64,000 bases of DNA from Diadophis punctatus similis (Eukaryota; Chordata; Lepidosauria; Squamata; Dipsadidae): assembly GCA_023053685.1 (NCBI GenBank), contig JALIGW010000005.1, positions 19,908,001 to 19,972,000 on the forward strand, written 5' to 3'. Numbering within the stretch: position 1 is the stretch's first letter; the number at the start of each line of letters is the position of its first letter. The position numbers and the translations under genes were made by a program. The notes below the pieces were generated by a model that saw only the letters and a program-made list of their open reading frames with translations, had not been told where the DNA came from and searched no databases. This document shows, piece by piece, positions 1 to 14,699 of the stretch.

Positions 1-58
1 AGAGAGGGCTGTAAAGCACTATGAAGCGGTATATAAGAAAAGTGCTATAAAGTGCTAT
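1..58 (+). repeat. SINE 3' end, cut by window edge
   Basis: The sequence matches the 3' end of the common SINE in this window: gctgtaaagcactatgaagc followed by ggtatataag and a short A/T/GC tail. The head lies outside the window. Confidence 0.8.
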
Positions 59-737
59 ATACTCTTGTTTCTCACTTTTATCTTTTAAAGATTATTTGTA
101 CTTTTGCTAGCCTTCCCTCAAGCATGCTGATCACTTCCCCTTGCTTCTCAAAAGTCCTATGTTGGAGCCGGTCCTGGCAAAAATCACCTACATTGGCTGT
201 CAGTGGAAATTATAAATGTATCACACTATCAGGATTCCAGAAATTGACACTTCAGTCTCAAGTGATACCAATCATTAGCACAATTAGCTAATGTTTCATA
301 CACAGGAGACACTTGCTTTTATAAAGCAGTCTGGCACATCCAGTCTGATACACAGACGACCCTCGGTTATTCACAGTTTGAACTTCCATGGAGGGCTGTT
401 ACCATCCAAACACAATTTCAGCCTCCTACAGACATTCCTCTTCAACACGGGAATGCTAGAGGAAGGAGAAATTGGATTGCGAGACACATCCCACCCGTTT
501 CACACATTTTTTGTCTTTTGAATGCCTATAGGGGGTATCGCAATCTGAAAAAGATAATGTGAAAAATAAGTCCTTATTAATCAAGCCAGAAAGCCCTATA
601 ACTGCCTGTAAGGTACAGTATTTACTGGCAATCAAAGGTATAGCCATTGCATAGCTTTAACGATAAAATTACATGCTGCATTACATGTAAAGAAAATAGG
701 CTTTCCTCTCTGACAATGCACTTCCATCTACCCAATG

Positions 738-966
738 AAAATAGCAATAGCACGTAGTCTTATATACTGATTGACAGTGCTTTAGAGCCCTCTCCAAGCC
801 GTTTACGAATGTCAGCACATTACCCCCAGCAATCTGGGTCCTCATTTTACAGAACTCGGAATGATGGAAGGCTGAGTCAACCTTGAGTCGGTCAGGATCG
901 AACTGCTGGCAGTTGGTAGAGTTAACCTGCAATACTGCACTCTAACGACTGAGCCACCATGGCAGT
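738..966 (-). repeat. tRNA-derived SINE, near full length
   Basis: Read on the minus strand it runs from a tRNA-like head, through a middle containing the complement of tggaaggctgagtcaacctt and ctgggtcctcattttac, to a tail of aatagcaatagcac units. Other copies are at 6805, 24620, 31517, 41285 and 57600. Small ORFs across it are not genes. Confidence 0.88.
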
Positions 967-1243
967 GACGCAAATATGGAGCTGGAAAGCATTTGAAGGA
1001 CAGGAGAGAGTATTTCTGGTGCAAAACACACTCCCCTTCCCTACCTCGGTGCTTAGGATGCATGCATGTTTCCCTGACACTGTTCTAGGAACAATGAAGT
1101 AATGTGCTGAAGGCAACTGTTGCTATACAGACATATGCAGCATGTTGGCAAGTCAGAGGGAGCACATATTTTTGGATCAGAGCCCTTATCTGTGCAGTGA
1201 TAATGAATCATTGCAATCTTTACCAAAGAAACAATGATTTTAC

Positions 1244-1360
1244 CTTTCTTAATAATGCCACCATGTCTTTTGACCAAGCTGTTGTATACTGAACACTCAC
1301 AGTGCTGAACAGCTGAACTAACGATTCCACGGGACTATTGGAATGGATGTCGTAAGGCCT
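1244..1360 (-). CDS. STK32C: STK32C exon: C-lobe G-helix region
   Basis: A 117-nt, 39-codon exon in phase 0 has an acceptor ending ccctcag and a donor gtaaaa. It starts RPYDIHSNSPVESLVQLFST and ends MVALLRK. VESLVQLFSTVSVQY is the stretch that best separates STK32C from its paralogues. The next exon (the following kinase segment and C-terminal tail) should lie at lower coordinates outside the window; nothing in 1-1243 resembles it. Confidence 0.94.
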
Positions 1361-1463
1361 CTGAGGGGGAAAAAAAGATGAATAAATGGAAATACACGAG
1401 AACTCCACATTTATTTATCATAACATCAAGCATTTAATTAATGCAGTTGTTTAGACGGCTGTA

Positions 1464-1867
1464 ATGCTATTACTACTCTATTACTATCATCATGATGCTT
1501 TGGTCAGCTTGCATTTCAACTATTACAAGGTATATGGGGCTGCCTTGAGACCCTTTGGAAGCTGCAGCTGGTTCTGGATGCTGTGGAACAGGCATTTATG
1601 GGCTGCACACATATGTGATGGCATTTTTGTTAAGCTGCACTGGTTGCCAGCAGCCTTCTGGATGTGATACAAGATGATTATCCAAAAGACCATCTGTCTC
1701 CCATAGCTACTCTCTGTCCCGGATGGTTGGACAGAATCCACATGCTCCCAGATTCCACTGCTTTAACAATGGTACCCACAAAGTTGTCTTGCATCCATTT
1801 GAAGTGCGTACAACCCTCACCTTGGCTTTATTTAAAGGTGTCCTTAAACCTGGCTCTTCTCCTAGGC
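1464..1867 (+). repeat. Degraded L2/CR1-like LINE fragment
   Basis: A decayed reading frame with the motif LHWLPAAFWM (compare the LHWLP motif that marks the C-terminal region of L2/CR1-type reverse transcriptases) and a downstream stretch around TLALFKGVLK suggest a LINE C-terminal piece. Frameshifts are numerous. The assignment is tentative. Confidence 0.45.
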
Positions 1868-2125
1868 CAGGGGTCAGCAACCCGCGGCTCTGGAGCCACA
1901 TGTGGCTCTTTCATCCCTCTGCTGCGACCCCCTGTCACCAGTCGGCTCCACAATTGATAAGGCTTTCGGTTAGGACAGGTAGAGGAAAAAGGATGCTACG
2001 CTAGGAGGAGACTCTATGGTGGGGGAACTGGACTTCTGGTCGGCTCCAGAATTGAACCGGGAGGGTGGGAGGCTTCCAGTTAGGACCACTGTGGCTCTTT
2101 GAGTGTTCAAGGTTGCCGACCCCTG
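1868..2125. mobile_element. hAT-type non-autonomous element, 258 bp
   Basis: Starts caggggtcagcaaccc and ends ggttgccgacccctg, an imperfect terminal inverted repeat. Flanking 8-mers tcctaggc and ccctgggc agree at 6 of 8 positions, as expected for an old 8-bp hAT target duplication. No transposase. Confidence 0.75.
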
Positions 2126-2268
2126 CCCTGGGCTCTGGAATAGAGGGTGTGGCCCTTTGTGGGATGACTGGTTTGTTATGAGACTCCATCCCTTTTCTCA
2201 TATGTTTTGTTTTGTTTCATATCATTTTGTCTCAAATTGTTTAACATTGTACCATGAAGGAGTTGGGC

Positions 2269-2283
2269 AGCAGATAGATAGAT

Positions 2284-2317
<34 letters not shown>

Positions 2318-2333
2318 TGATGGATGGATGGAC
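2269..2333. repeat. Tetranucleotide microsatellite (ACAG)n/(ATGG)n
   Basis: Runs of ATAG, ACAG and ATGG units follow one another. Confidence 0.95.
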
Positions 2334-3798
<1,465 letters not shown>

Positions 3799-3998
3799 AT
3801 TCAATTGTGTCCGATTCTTAGAGACTGCCTGGACAAGTTCCTGCAATTTTTTTGTCAAGGTTTATCAGAAATGGTTTACTAGGGCTGAGAAAGAGTGACA
3901 AGCCCATGTCACCCAGTTGGCTTTGTGCCTAAGGCTGGACTAGAATTCACAGTTTCCTAGTTTCTATCCTGGCATCCTAACCATTATACCAAACTGAC
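3799..3998 (-). repeat. Sauria-type SINE with Bov-B-like 3' tail
   Basis: On the minus strand a tRNA-like head (ggtataatggttaggatgcc ... aattctagtccagcc) is followed by a body and a 3' end with acttgtccaggcagtc and cggacacaattgaatg. That tail matches the 3' end of Bov-B LINEs, the partner thought to mobilise Sauria SINEs. The family name is from established knowledge of squamate repeats. Confidence 0.75.
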
Positions 3999-4403
3999 TC
4001 TAATATATTATATTATACATGTTCAAATATGGTACAGAACACATACATACACACAAACACAACAAAGTAAATGTGATGTGACAGAATCTCAAAATATGTA
4101 CCAGTTTAGCAGGAAAATGTATATTTCATTTGGACTGAGTGGACAAATACAATTTTGGATCTAAATTAGGAAAAGGTGACATTTTCAAGGATAGGGCACA
4201 ATGAGTACCAAAACTAAATAATTTTTTCCTATAAGAAATAATGTAGTAAGTCACAAGGCAGCTGACACTGACAAGATCTAGCTTCTGTGTTGAGTACCAA
4301 ACCAATGATAAGTTCCGGGACAAAATTTTCACATCAAAATGTGTTGAGCACCAAATTCAATGAGTTTCAAACCAGTTGAGTACCAAGGTACCACTGTATT
4401 AGG

Positions 4404-4405
<2 letters not shown>

Positions 4406-4500
<95 letters not shown>

Positions 4501-4548
4501 AGGGAGGGAGGGAGAGGGAGAGGGAGAGGGAGAGGGAGAGGGAGAGAG
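4406..4548. repeat. Compound microsatellite (GT)n(GA)n(GGGA)n
   Basis: About 36 bp of GT, 52 bp of GA, then GGGA and GGGAGA units in direct succession. Open frames on both strands are artefacts of the repeat. Confidence 0.97.
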
Positions 4549-4950
4549 GTTACTATTAAAGATGCTTCCACATAGTGGGCTCTTAGTATTATGAAGGGAA
4601 ATAAAAGTCTGTCCATTGTTTTTTGACTCCTTAATGAAAAGGAGTCTGTGTAGAAGAAAAACAACAGAAACAGTAGAGGATTACAAATGAAAGATGAGAT
4701 TTCACAACAAAAGCCTTCCCTGGTTGTGCCCCTAAAATAATTAATATCATTTTAATTAATTTGTTACAAGAACAAGATGTTTTTATTTCTTTCTGTCTCA
4801 TAGTGAGTTTTAAATCACTTGTATTGTGACAGTCATGGTTTTCCAAGGAAAATCCTAATACTACTGTATACCTGAAGAATATGATCCATCAGCCCACTAT
4901 GAATATGCAGGCAAATCATATCGTTAAGGAACAGAAATGTGTTCACTTAC

Positions 4951-5040
4951 CCATGTAAGGCTTAGTTCCAGCTAGAGCAGTTGCTCTTTCACCATCTCTG
5001 ACGATTGTTGCGATATTAAAATCGGTTAGGTGGGCATGGC
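4951..5040 (-). CDS. STK32C: STK32C exon: DFN motif and activation segment
   Basis: A 90-nt exon (GC + 29 codons + G) is bounded by an acceptor ending tttaag and a consensus gtaagt donor. It encodes [20 protein letters not shown] followed by ALAGTKPYM. The usual DFG is DFN, as in the YANK family, and the segment runs into the APE motif whose Ala codon is split. Both splice phases fit the neighbouring exons. Confidence 0.95.
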
Positions 5041-6029
5041 CTTAAACAGAACACAAAACATGACATTTAGGTAGAAACACCTTGGAGTGCTCATTTATTC
5101 TGACAAATATGACCTAAGATAATAATATGATAGTAAGGATTCTTATGAATTGACATAAAAATTAAAGCTATCCTAATCAACGTGAACCATGGGGCATCCG
5201 AACTGTTAGAGAACAGTTAATAGTATTAAAGGTAGATATAAAGGAAGTTGTGTATTATTATCTTTTAAATATCAAACAATACAAATATGTCTTATTTGAT
5301 ACAAATTTTGAAATATCATAGCTTTTTTTACTGTATTGCTTTTAAAAATTATGACAGAAAAACAAAAAACTCACAAAGATAAAAAAACATTCAGTCAAAG
5401 AAAAAGGAAAACACATGAAAATGGTTTTTTTTAAGCAAACAAATACAACAAACAAAAATGAAGTTATAATATATCAATTTGGTTGTAAACAGTTACAATT
5501 CTATACACAGTTATCTAACACAATTATTCAAATACATATATTTCTAATACATTTATACAATTGGTTTAACTACATCAACTATATATTTAACTATATAGTT
5601 TAACCTCTGTATTTTGTATAAATGAGTCCCGTATTTCAATATATTTGTTCATACATAGTCTAATGTCTATAGGCAATCTCATAGGTGACAAGTGCAATCA
5701 GGATTTCAATCCACTGAATAAAATATCATATTCTAAACCATAGATGTTTTTTTTTTAGAAAGCACCCAATCAACTTTTTACATTTTGGTTAAATGATCTA
5801 AGGTTTCACTATACTATCAGGAAAACTAATATATCAATAAAACAACCTATTTATCTTTCTCTTTATGGAGAAACCACTTGCAACTTCAGTTAAGAGTTCT
5901 ATATTACTTATGGACATCATTTGCAGAATAATCGTGATCCTAAAGAAGGTGCCATTGTAAAATGCAATTGTATAATAATAATAAAATTTTATTATAATGA
6001 GCTAACATCTCAGTTTAGATTTTAATTAC
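5041..6029. other. Intron sequence, no feature recognised
   Basis: Very AT-rich; no element recognised. Confidence 0.5.
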
Positions 6030-6115
6030 TTACACTTTTTATTTATTTATTTATTTATTTATTATTATTAGGTTCTTTTATGCCGCCCTACTCCCTAAGG
6101 ACTTTTAAAAAATGC
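6030..6115 (-). repeat. L2-like LINE 3' tip with (TTTA)n
   Basis: A (TTTA)n run is followed by tatgccgccctactccctaa, matching the reverse complement of the 3' terminus seen at 36450. Short and truncated. Confidence 0.55.
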
Positions 6116-6532
6116 TCTTGTAGGTCAGCGAGCTCTTTCGCACATTATCATATTTTTCTTTGTGACTATGAAAGGGCAAAGTAGCAGTGTCTTACCTGTT
6201 ACTCAGAATAGAAAAAAAAGTTGCATGATAGGAAAAATCTGAACTCATTTGAAACTCTTTCTGATCGATGGACTAATGGCTGGGCTATGACACTTTAAAT
6301 ATAACTTGGATTACACATGAATACATAAAAGCTGCTCCAGCCAACTAACATTTCGCTTTCCTGTTGTGTGAAAAGCTATTTGATAAGCTTTTTAAAGGAT
6401 TCATTGGGGAATATGCTATTGTCAGGGTTGGAACAAAGCAGAATGCATCAGGAGATGCATAAAGGAATCTTCTGGCAATTAATTGCAAAACCATTAAAAT
6501 TCCACCTTGTGGATATCGCAATGCACTCTACG

Positions 6533-7284
6533 TGGAGCTGCCCTTGAAAAGTATCTGGAAGCTTTAATTGGTTCAAAATGCGGTAGCCCTCATAGTTTTG
6601 TGCAAGCCTAAATTTGTGCTTGTGTCACCTCTCTTGCAGGAGCTGCAATTGGACTCTTGCAGGAGTCCAATTCAAAGTGCTGGCTGTCACTTTCAAAGCC
6701 CTACATGGCTTGGGACCAGGTTATTTGAAGGACTATCTCTTCCCAGTTATATCTACCCAACTCACCAGAAAGGAGAGGCAGGGAATGCTATGGGTCACTT
6801 TTAACACTAGCAATAGCACTTAGACTTATACACCGCTTCATAGTACTTTACAGCCCTCTCTAAGCAATTTACAGAGTCAGCATATTGCCCCCATTTTACC
6901 AGGGTCCTCATTTTACTGAACTTGGAAGGATGGAAGGCTGAGTCAACCTTGAGCTGGTCAGAATCGAACTCCTGGCAGTGAGCAAGCCTGCAATACGATA
7001 TTCTAACCACTGCATCACCATGACTCAGGGAGGTCCATCTCATGGAGGACCAAGAAAAAGGCCCCTCTCTGTAGTTGCTCCCTCCCTGTGGAACATCATC
7101 TCTGCAGAGACTGCCTCCCACTTTTGTAAGGCCTGAAGACATGGTCTACCAACAGACCTGAGGATGCCAGAATGATGTGGAGTCCATCAAGTGGATAGTT
7201 TATCACTAGCGGGATGGAAGGTTATTGGTTTTTATACTTGGGTTTTATCCTTGTAAGCTGCCCGGAGTCACCAAGAGTGAGTTC

Positions 7285-7286
<2 letters not shown>
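6533..7286 (+). repeat. L2/CR1-like LINE C-terminal fragment, split by a SINE
   Basis: Frames with VQFKVLAVTFKALHGLGPGY resemble the reverse-transcriptase C-terminal region of L2/CR1 LINEs. The element resumes after the SINE at 6805-7025 with the equivalent of a ...LWNIIS... segment and ends in a 3' UTR-like gtaagctgcccggagtcacc next to an (AATC)n tract. It is a pseudogene. Confidence 0.65.
6805..7025 (-). repeat. tRNA-derived SINE inserted in a LINE fragment
   Basis: Contains the diagnostic aatagcact tail, the middle tggaaggctgagtcaacctt and the degraded head on the minus strand. It interrupts the L2-like fragment, so it is the younger of the two. Confidence 0.85.

Positions 7287-7347
<61 letters not shown>
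7287..7347. repeat. (AATC)n microsatellite
   Basis: About 15 perfect AATC units at the 3' end of the LINE fragment, probably seeded by its tail. Confidence 0.97.
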
Positions 7348-7349
<2 letters not shown>

Positions 7350-8886
7350 TTCCATTCAAAAGCTTCCTCTGACATGAAATGGGCCTCTCTGTTGAGTTAT
7401 AAAGGAAGTGTTTCATTACAGAGAAAATGAAGATCAACACGGATATACATAACATGGATACCAATCCTTCAAATATCAACGTAGAACTGCAGGACCAACC
7501 AATAGCACAGGAGAGTGAATTAGAGCTACAAGATCTAGACTGACATCATAGGAATGACCACTAGATGCCAGCCAGAATAAAAGGTTTCTGTACCTCAGAG
7601 CTGCCTTCTAATGGTTGCCTGGATTTCTGCAGCTTAGCTGTGAGGCAGTTGAACCTTCTCCAATTGCCCAGGCACATTGCATAACACATGAATGAAGAGT
7701 GCTGTGTCTGAGGGAGGGAGAGGTCTGCTTTGGTTTGGCTGTAATCTGCACTCCAGGAAAGGAGAGCAATGTATTTATGTATTTTTAAAGGTTTTAAAAC
7801 ACACACACCAACTCTGATTTAAATATATTACCTTACTAGGGGAAGCTCTTTCAAACTGCACTATTCTAGAGGTGATTGATATCAGCTTGTGTGTATTAAG
7901 AACCACATCTCGCTTATGCTACATCATGTCTCCTAAGCTGCCTGAAGCAGATCAGCCACTACTAATGCTTTCATGCCAAGATAAAAATGCTAGTCTGAAA
8001 TCAATCTCTGACTCTTCCTTTTATTCCTCCAGCGTGTGGATTTCTAGCATTTGGGATTCATGAGCCAAGGCTCGATGAAACAAACAGACAGATTAACTCA
8101 TGATGTCCTTTGCCTGGGTTTATTTCTATATACACCGTCGGTATGGCTGGTTAAAGATTGAGGGGCTGCTTTGCAAGACAGCCTTGGTAGGTCTAGTTTC
8201 TCAGTACTTCTTGCTTGCTCATCTCTTCCTTTGGGGATGTGTTCCCATTGCCAATCAAAGGGAAAACAGCAGATACGTGGAGACAACAGTTCCTTCCTTT
8301 TACACCTTTACTTCGCTGCTTGCTTTCTGCTTTTTACCTTGAAGTAGAAGGGCATACACCTCAATAGGCGTCTAAAACTGCCAGAAGTTGAGGTTCTATC
8401 CTTGGCAGAATGCCAGCAGAGCACTGCAGGCACGTTGGAGACATGGCATCTAGACACCTGGCCTGGCCTGCAGCAAAGAGCAGTTATTTTGCTATGGAAG
8501 TAAATAAATATGCAATTCCAAGCCTCTATCTGAATAGTCGAATCCAGAGGGAGGAAAGGAAGTACACGGTCTGTGAGGCTGCACCTTTCAATTTTCCATA
8601 ACTAGTTTTCAGTGATTATGTTGTGAAGACTGATGATACCCAGGCAATTCCACCGAGGGAGGAAACAGATTTCTATTGCTCGAAGTAAAATGAAGAAAGC
8701 CTGGCTCCTGTGTGTTTCATCTTTGCATCACTGGAAGTGCCATACCACCAGCCAGAAAATGAATTCAATGAGTCATCGTCTATGCTAATCCAACACCAAG
8801 TCTCCCTCGAATGTCAGAATCGAAAATTTTCTCTAGTCTGGTTTGGAGAATGCCAGTACCAGAGCTGTGCTCTTTTCATTCTAGAG
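7348..8886. other. Intron sequence, no feature recognised
   Basis: Several short open frames but none with recognisable homology or codon constraint. Confidence 0.45.
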
Positions 8887-9110
8887 CAGGGGTGTCAAAT
8901 TCAATTTCATTGAGGGCCATATCAGGGTATCTTTCTTCAAACCCAACCTTTGTCTTGATTCTGCCATCCTAAGCATGCAAACAGATTAAAATGTATCTAT
9001 AGTAGTAAAAGATAATGAATATCCTAAAAAGATGGGACCTGCAGCCTGCAAGTAATATTCTGCTACAATTTTGGTGGCCCACAGAATGACCAGGAGCTCT
9101 GCCTGCTTTT
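8887..9110. mobile_element. hAT-like left end (caggggtgtcaaa), right end not found
   Basis: The terminus caggggtgtcaaattcaatt followed by tcattgagggccatatcagg is the same as the start of the complete hAT element at 33483. No matching right terminus or target duplication was found. The end given is where similarity fades. Confidence 0.5.
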
Positions 9111-9282
9111 CCTTGCAGTGCAGCTGATCAGCTATTCCTGGTAGGGAATAGATGGTTGATTTCAACTGTTACTGGGAATAGGGAACAATCATTTTTGAGA
9201 AAAGACTTAGGAAGGTAGAGAGAAGCCTCATTGGTTTAATGATCCGTATTCTGGTTGCTAGACTTCATAAATCATAACAGTA

Positions 9283-10544
<1,262 letters not shown>

Positions 10545-10582
10545 CTTGTTCATCAAGGAGAATGTTATCCGGTTTCACATCT
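10545..10582 (-). CDS. STK32C: STK32C micro-exon: catalytic loop
   Basis: A 38-nt exon (A + 12 codons + G) lies between an acceptor ending ttttcag and a gtaagg donor. It encodes DVKPDNILLDEQ, the catalytic loop with the base Asp (D of HRD) and the metal-binding Asn of KPDN. Its phases (split Arg in, split Gly out) match both neighbours exactly. It is too short to be found as an open reading frame. Confidence 0.95.
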
Positions 10583-11180
10583 CTGAAAAGCAAAATAAAT
10601 GTGTGTATATTTGTTTCCAAGATTGAAAAAACATTATCTATTATCAGCTACACAAAAGCAGAGTTGTGAAATATCCATGATCTTTGCAAAAAAATTTCAT
10701 TTGAATGTAGTATATAGAAATTTTCCCAGTAAACAAAGGCATGTCAGGGTTTGAAAACAATTCCTGTCAGTTGGAGTTGTCTTATGATGAAGATCCTTCC
10801 ATCTTCAAACTGTATTAAATAAGCAGCTGCCATGGGTCTCTATATAAGAGTCAAATTGGAGACTGCACTGCCAGAATAGGGGAGTGTAATTTTTCCATTG
10901 GCATCTCCGTGAGAATGAATTTCTCCACATGAGGATCTACTCTATTGTAATTAAAATATGGGACTAAAGTTCAAGAACATCTAGTTCCAAACTTCATTCA
11001 GTACGAAATTCACTGGATGATTCTGAGCCAGTAACTCACTGGTTGATGTAAGCATTTAGGAGAAGAGTGAAATCATGTAGGTAAAAAGGAAATTACTCTT
11101 CCAGAGTGCCATGGTTCTAATCTCAGTCCATAATCTCTGTGCCTCCTATTAGGAGGAGAAAGAAGAGGAGGCCACTAATG

Positions 11181-11292
11181 ATCTGGAAATGAAATGTCAT
11201 TAATTTAATGTTCCCCAACCTGGTGTCCTCTAGATGTGTTGGGACTTCAGTTCCTAGAATTTCCAGAAAAATTGTTATCCAGAAAAATTGGC
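11181..11292. repeat. Dispersed repeat, copy 1
   Basis: Shares ctggaaatga..., ttgggacttcagttcctaga and atttcc with 12061-12160, and lies in the next intron. It resembles decayed MITE sequence with the cttcagttcctagaat-type core seen in hAT MITEs elsewhere in this window. Family not recognised. Confidence 0.5.
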
Positions 11293-11796
11293 TGGAAATT
11301 GAGAAACCCATCTAAAAAAGCACCATATCGGTATAAGATGGATAGGCTTTTTCTGTACTGAAACAATCTTGACTCATGGAGAAGAGTTTTTCAAGACTTT
11401 TGACAAATAAAAAAAAAACCTGAGAAAGATTTTGATACAGCATTCACTAGTCTCAATTATAATCCTATGGAACGAAATCAATTACACAGAAGTGCATCAA
11501 AGATTGAGATGACATGATCATGAAGTTACCCGCTTGTTCAAAGTTCTATGTAAATAGAATATAGATCAAGATTAGAGGATTAGAAAATTAGGTTTTGATT
11601 ATTTTCTACAATCAACAGTCTTTCCATTTCATGGTAGAACTAGAGATTAAGTATTTACTGAAGAAAATTTATTCCAACTATAAAATCAATTCCAGAGTTG
11701 AGATTCCATAGAGTTGTTCCCAATGGGCTAGAATGAGATGAGTTCATAGAATTAGACTTTGATCCTCACAGCTGCCAACAACAGATTGTAAGATCA

Positions 11797-12165
<369 letters not shown>

Positions 12166-13660
12166 CTTGAATAATAATAATACTTCTACATATCTAAATA
12201 TACAGTATATCCTTCAACTTCTTTCATTTGTCCCAGTTCTTTTGGACCACTGATATTTATATATTTGGGGTGTCATTGTGTTTTAATGCTTATTACTGTT
12301 AGCTGTCCCCTATTCTGTATCTAGTAGGGAGCAGCTGTCATAGTTAATTTTAACTTGCTCATGTAATCCTGTTTCTATATCTGGCTGGATCACATGGCTT
12401 CTATAATATGATCATTACACAGTAATTTTTTCCAGGCATAATCAATAATGTACTGGAATACCAGGCAGCCTGTCTCATTTCATTATCAAAGGATAACCAG
12501 TGCCATCAGAGTGAATGACTCATTGGTAAGATTTTGTTAGGCTGAGCTGCCTGGAATCTTTTTAATACAGAAATTCTGGGATGTCATTAGCTGAACATTT
12601 TTGCTCTATCTGCCAAAGCTGAGTGGAAAAAAATGTGAAAGGGGTGATCAAATAGGTCAGAGAATTACTTTCTTCTAAGAATATCTAGATGATAGAATTG
12701 GCTTAGAAACACGAGTTAGAAATATCCCCCCCTCTTTATCACCCCCAATAAATGGAGTGTATACTTTACCTGGATTTACCTTTTTGTAAAAAGCATATAA
12801 CATGGTTATTCCTTTACATTTCTACATTCCCCAACAAAGTTTCTAGGAGAAGCATTCATAAGAATTTAGATGAGAGTGTAAGATCTCAGGGATGAAAATA
12901 CTGAAAACTTACCAAAAACGTTTGTAAGATTTGGTGCATTTTTATTTATTATTATTTTGTTAAATGCCATTACGTAAGATGACTCAGTCTTGAAAAAAAA
13001 AAGCCAAGATCTGAATTATCCATTCAGAAAGCTACAGGAAGAATGGGTATTTACATTTCAAAGTGTTGTAGATAAAAACAAGACAAGACAACCAAAAGGA
13101 TAAAAAGGCATGAGCAATTCCCCTGTGAGACACATTGCTATTCAGTGCTTTTTCAGCTTAAGAGTAAAGAGGGGACCAAAAAAGACACACATTATTAGTA
13201 TAGATGGATATCCGTGAGTGGCTACATAGAAATTATTCCTTCACATAATACCAAAGCCTTGGGGGGGGGGAGAGAAAGTCTTCACATATCACAGTTAACT
13301 TCCAGAATTCATTATCACATAAAGAAGTGATAGTCCCCAATCTGAACAGCTTTGAAAGAAAGTCACACAACTGCATAAGAGATAAAGCTATCAATGCTTA
13401 GTACTTAGCATAGGTATGTCTTGTTTCCAAGACTGGATCTGTGCACATTTCAACAACAGATTGCTGTAGAAAATGAAACAGAAGAAACTACTGGATCCAT
13501 GTTATATTTGTGGTTCCTGGTTGGACATTTAGAAAGAGAATGTTAAATTAGACCTTTAACTTTGATCCAACATACTTTTTCCTCTTACATTCTTAAAACC
13601 ACAGGAGTATCCCTTCTATATTTATTATTATGCTAAACTTTCTCCTATGCAATCAAAGCT
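12166..13660. other. Intron sequence, no feature recognised
   Basis: No recognisable elements apart from short homopolymers. Confidence 0.5.
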
Positions 13661-13661
13661 A

Positions 13662-13679
13662 ACCCTAACCCTAACCCTG
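13662..13679. repeat. Short interstitial telomere-type repeat
   Basis: About three units of CTAACC (complement of TTAGGG) within agctaaccctaaccctaa. Too short to mark a telomere fusion. Confidence 0.6.
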
Positions 13680-13778
13680 CCTCCTTACTGTGACACAGTA
13701 GTTAGGGCAACAAGGGTCATCAACAAATTACCCCCAACTGTGAAAGCTCACTAGCTGACTTTTTTTTTTTGAGATTCA

Positions 13779-13955
13779 AGATTTTATTTTTTATTTTTAT
13801 TTATTTATTTTGTCAAATACGTATTAGATAGTACATATAAGTATAAACATGATTTGAATACATGAAATGAATATGAATAAAAATAAAAATAAAAGGGTAC
13901 ATTAGGACAGGGACGGTAGGCACGCTGGTGTGCTTATGCACGCCCCTTACAATCA
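13779..13955 (-). repeat. CR1-group LINE, 3'-truncated copy
   Basis: The reverse complement reads cctgtcctaatgtacccttt ... catttcatgtattcaaatca ... tttgacaaaataaataaat, homologous to the 3' end of the longer LINE at 17690-17815 but in the opposite orientation. Confidence 0.75.
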
Positions 13956-14110
13956 CCCCACATATTTGTTAGGGGGGGGAGGGGGGGAGAAAAGAGTGCT
14001 ATGTTTTCAGTCTTGCAACAGGGCAGATTTCACAAAAGTTTCAACTGAGTTTCTTATACACCAGAATGCAGGCGTTTTTAGTAGAGATGTGACTTTTTAT
14101 ACTAATGGAC

Positions 14111-14555
14111 CAGGGGCAGGTTGCTTACTTACTGATACCGCTGCGCTATGCGTGCATCTCCACATTTCGTGTACGCGTGCGCTCACTACGTGCGCGCGTC
14201 CCCTCGTGCAATTTTGGCAAGATTTTGCTTCTGCGCATGCGCGGAAGCAAAATCTTGCTGAAATCTTGCGAGGGGACGTGCGCGTGTGCACGATTTTGGC
14301 GAGATTTTGCTTCTGTGCATGCGCGGAAGCAAAATCTCACTGAAATCTTGCGCACGCGCATCCCCTCGCAAGATTTTGGCGAGATATTGCTTCAGCGCAT
14401 GCGCAGAAGCAAAAAAGCCAAAAAATTCTTTTAAAAAGATGGCAACGCACGCGACTGTCCGGTGAAGACAACATTGGAGCAGCGCGCAAATTGCGTAATC
14501 GGCGGGTCCCTACTGGAGCTGCGCACTGGACCGCACCGGTAGGAACCCACCCCTG
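14111..14555. mobile_element. hAT non-autonomous element of tandem palindromes, 445 bp
   Basis: Flanked by a perfect 8-bp duplication taatggac (14103-14110 and 14556-14563). It starts caggggcagg and ends aggaacccacccctg. The GC-rich interior has about three units of 75-85 bp, each with a palindrome around cttctgcgcatgcgcggaag, and spaced by gattttggcgagattttgct-type linkers. It belongs to the family at 23437, 30634 and 37204. Confidence 0.85.
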
Positions 14556-14699
14556 TAATGGACTGAGAGGTCTGTTCTCCAAATTACAACCTTGCTGATG
14601 TCACTTCAGGAAAAAAATTTTCTGTAGCCTTGTTCCTCACATGAGCTAGTTGTTGGTTTGAAAACTATTAAGAATGACAGTAGAAAGAGAACTGCTAGA

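Noticed and set aside
1..1243. Search for the next 3' exon of the kinase gene
   Set aside because: No frame in this interval resembles the following part of the STK32 kinase domain; the exon must lie outside the window.
4329..4664. 111-codon frame at a GT/GA repeat
   Set aside because: Repeat artefact; flanks have no homology.
6568..6823. Possible host gene from frames with KALHGLGPGY
   Set aside because: Matches L2/CR1-type LINE C-terminal RT and is broken by a SINE.
13662..13679. Telomeric fusion signal (CTAACC)3
   Set aside because: Only about three units; common by chance or from repair; no sub-telomeric context.
14105..14434. Several overlapping frames around 14.1-14.4 kb
   Set aside because: They translate tandem palindromes of a non-autonomous hAT; no protein-level constraint.
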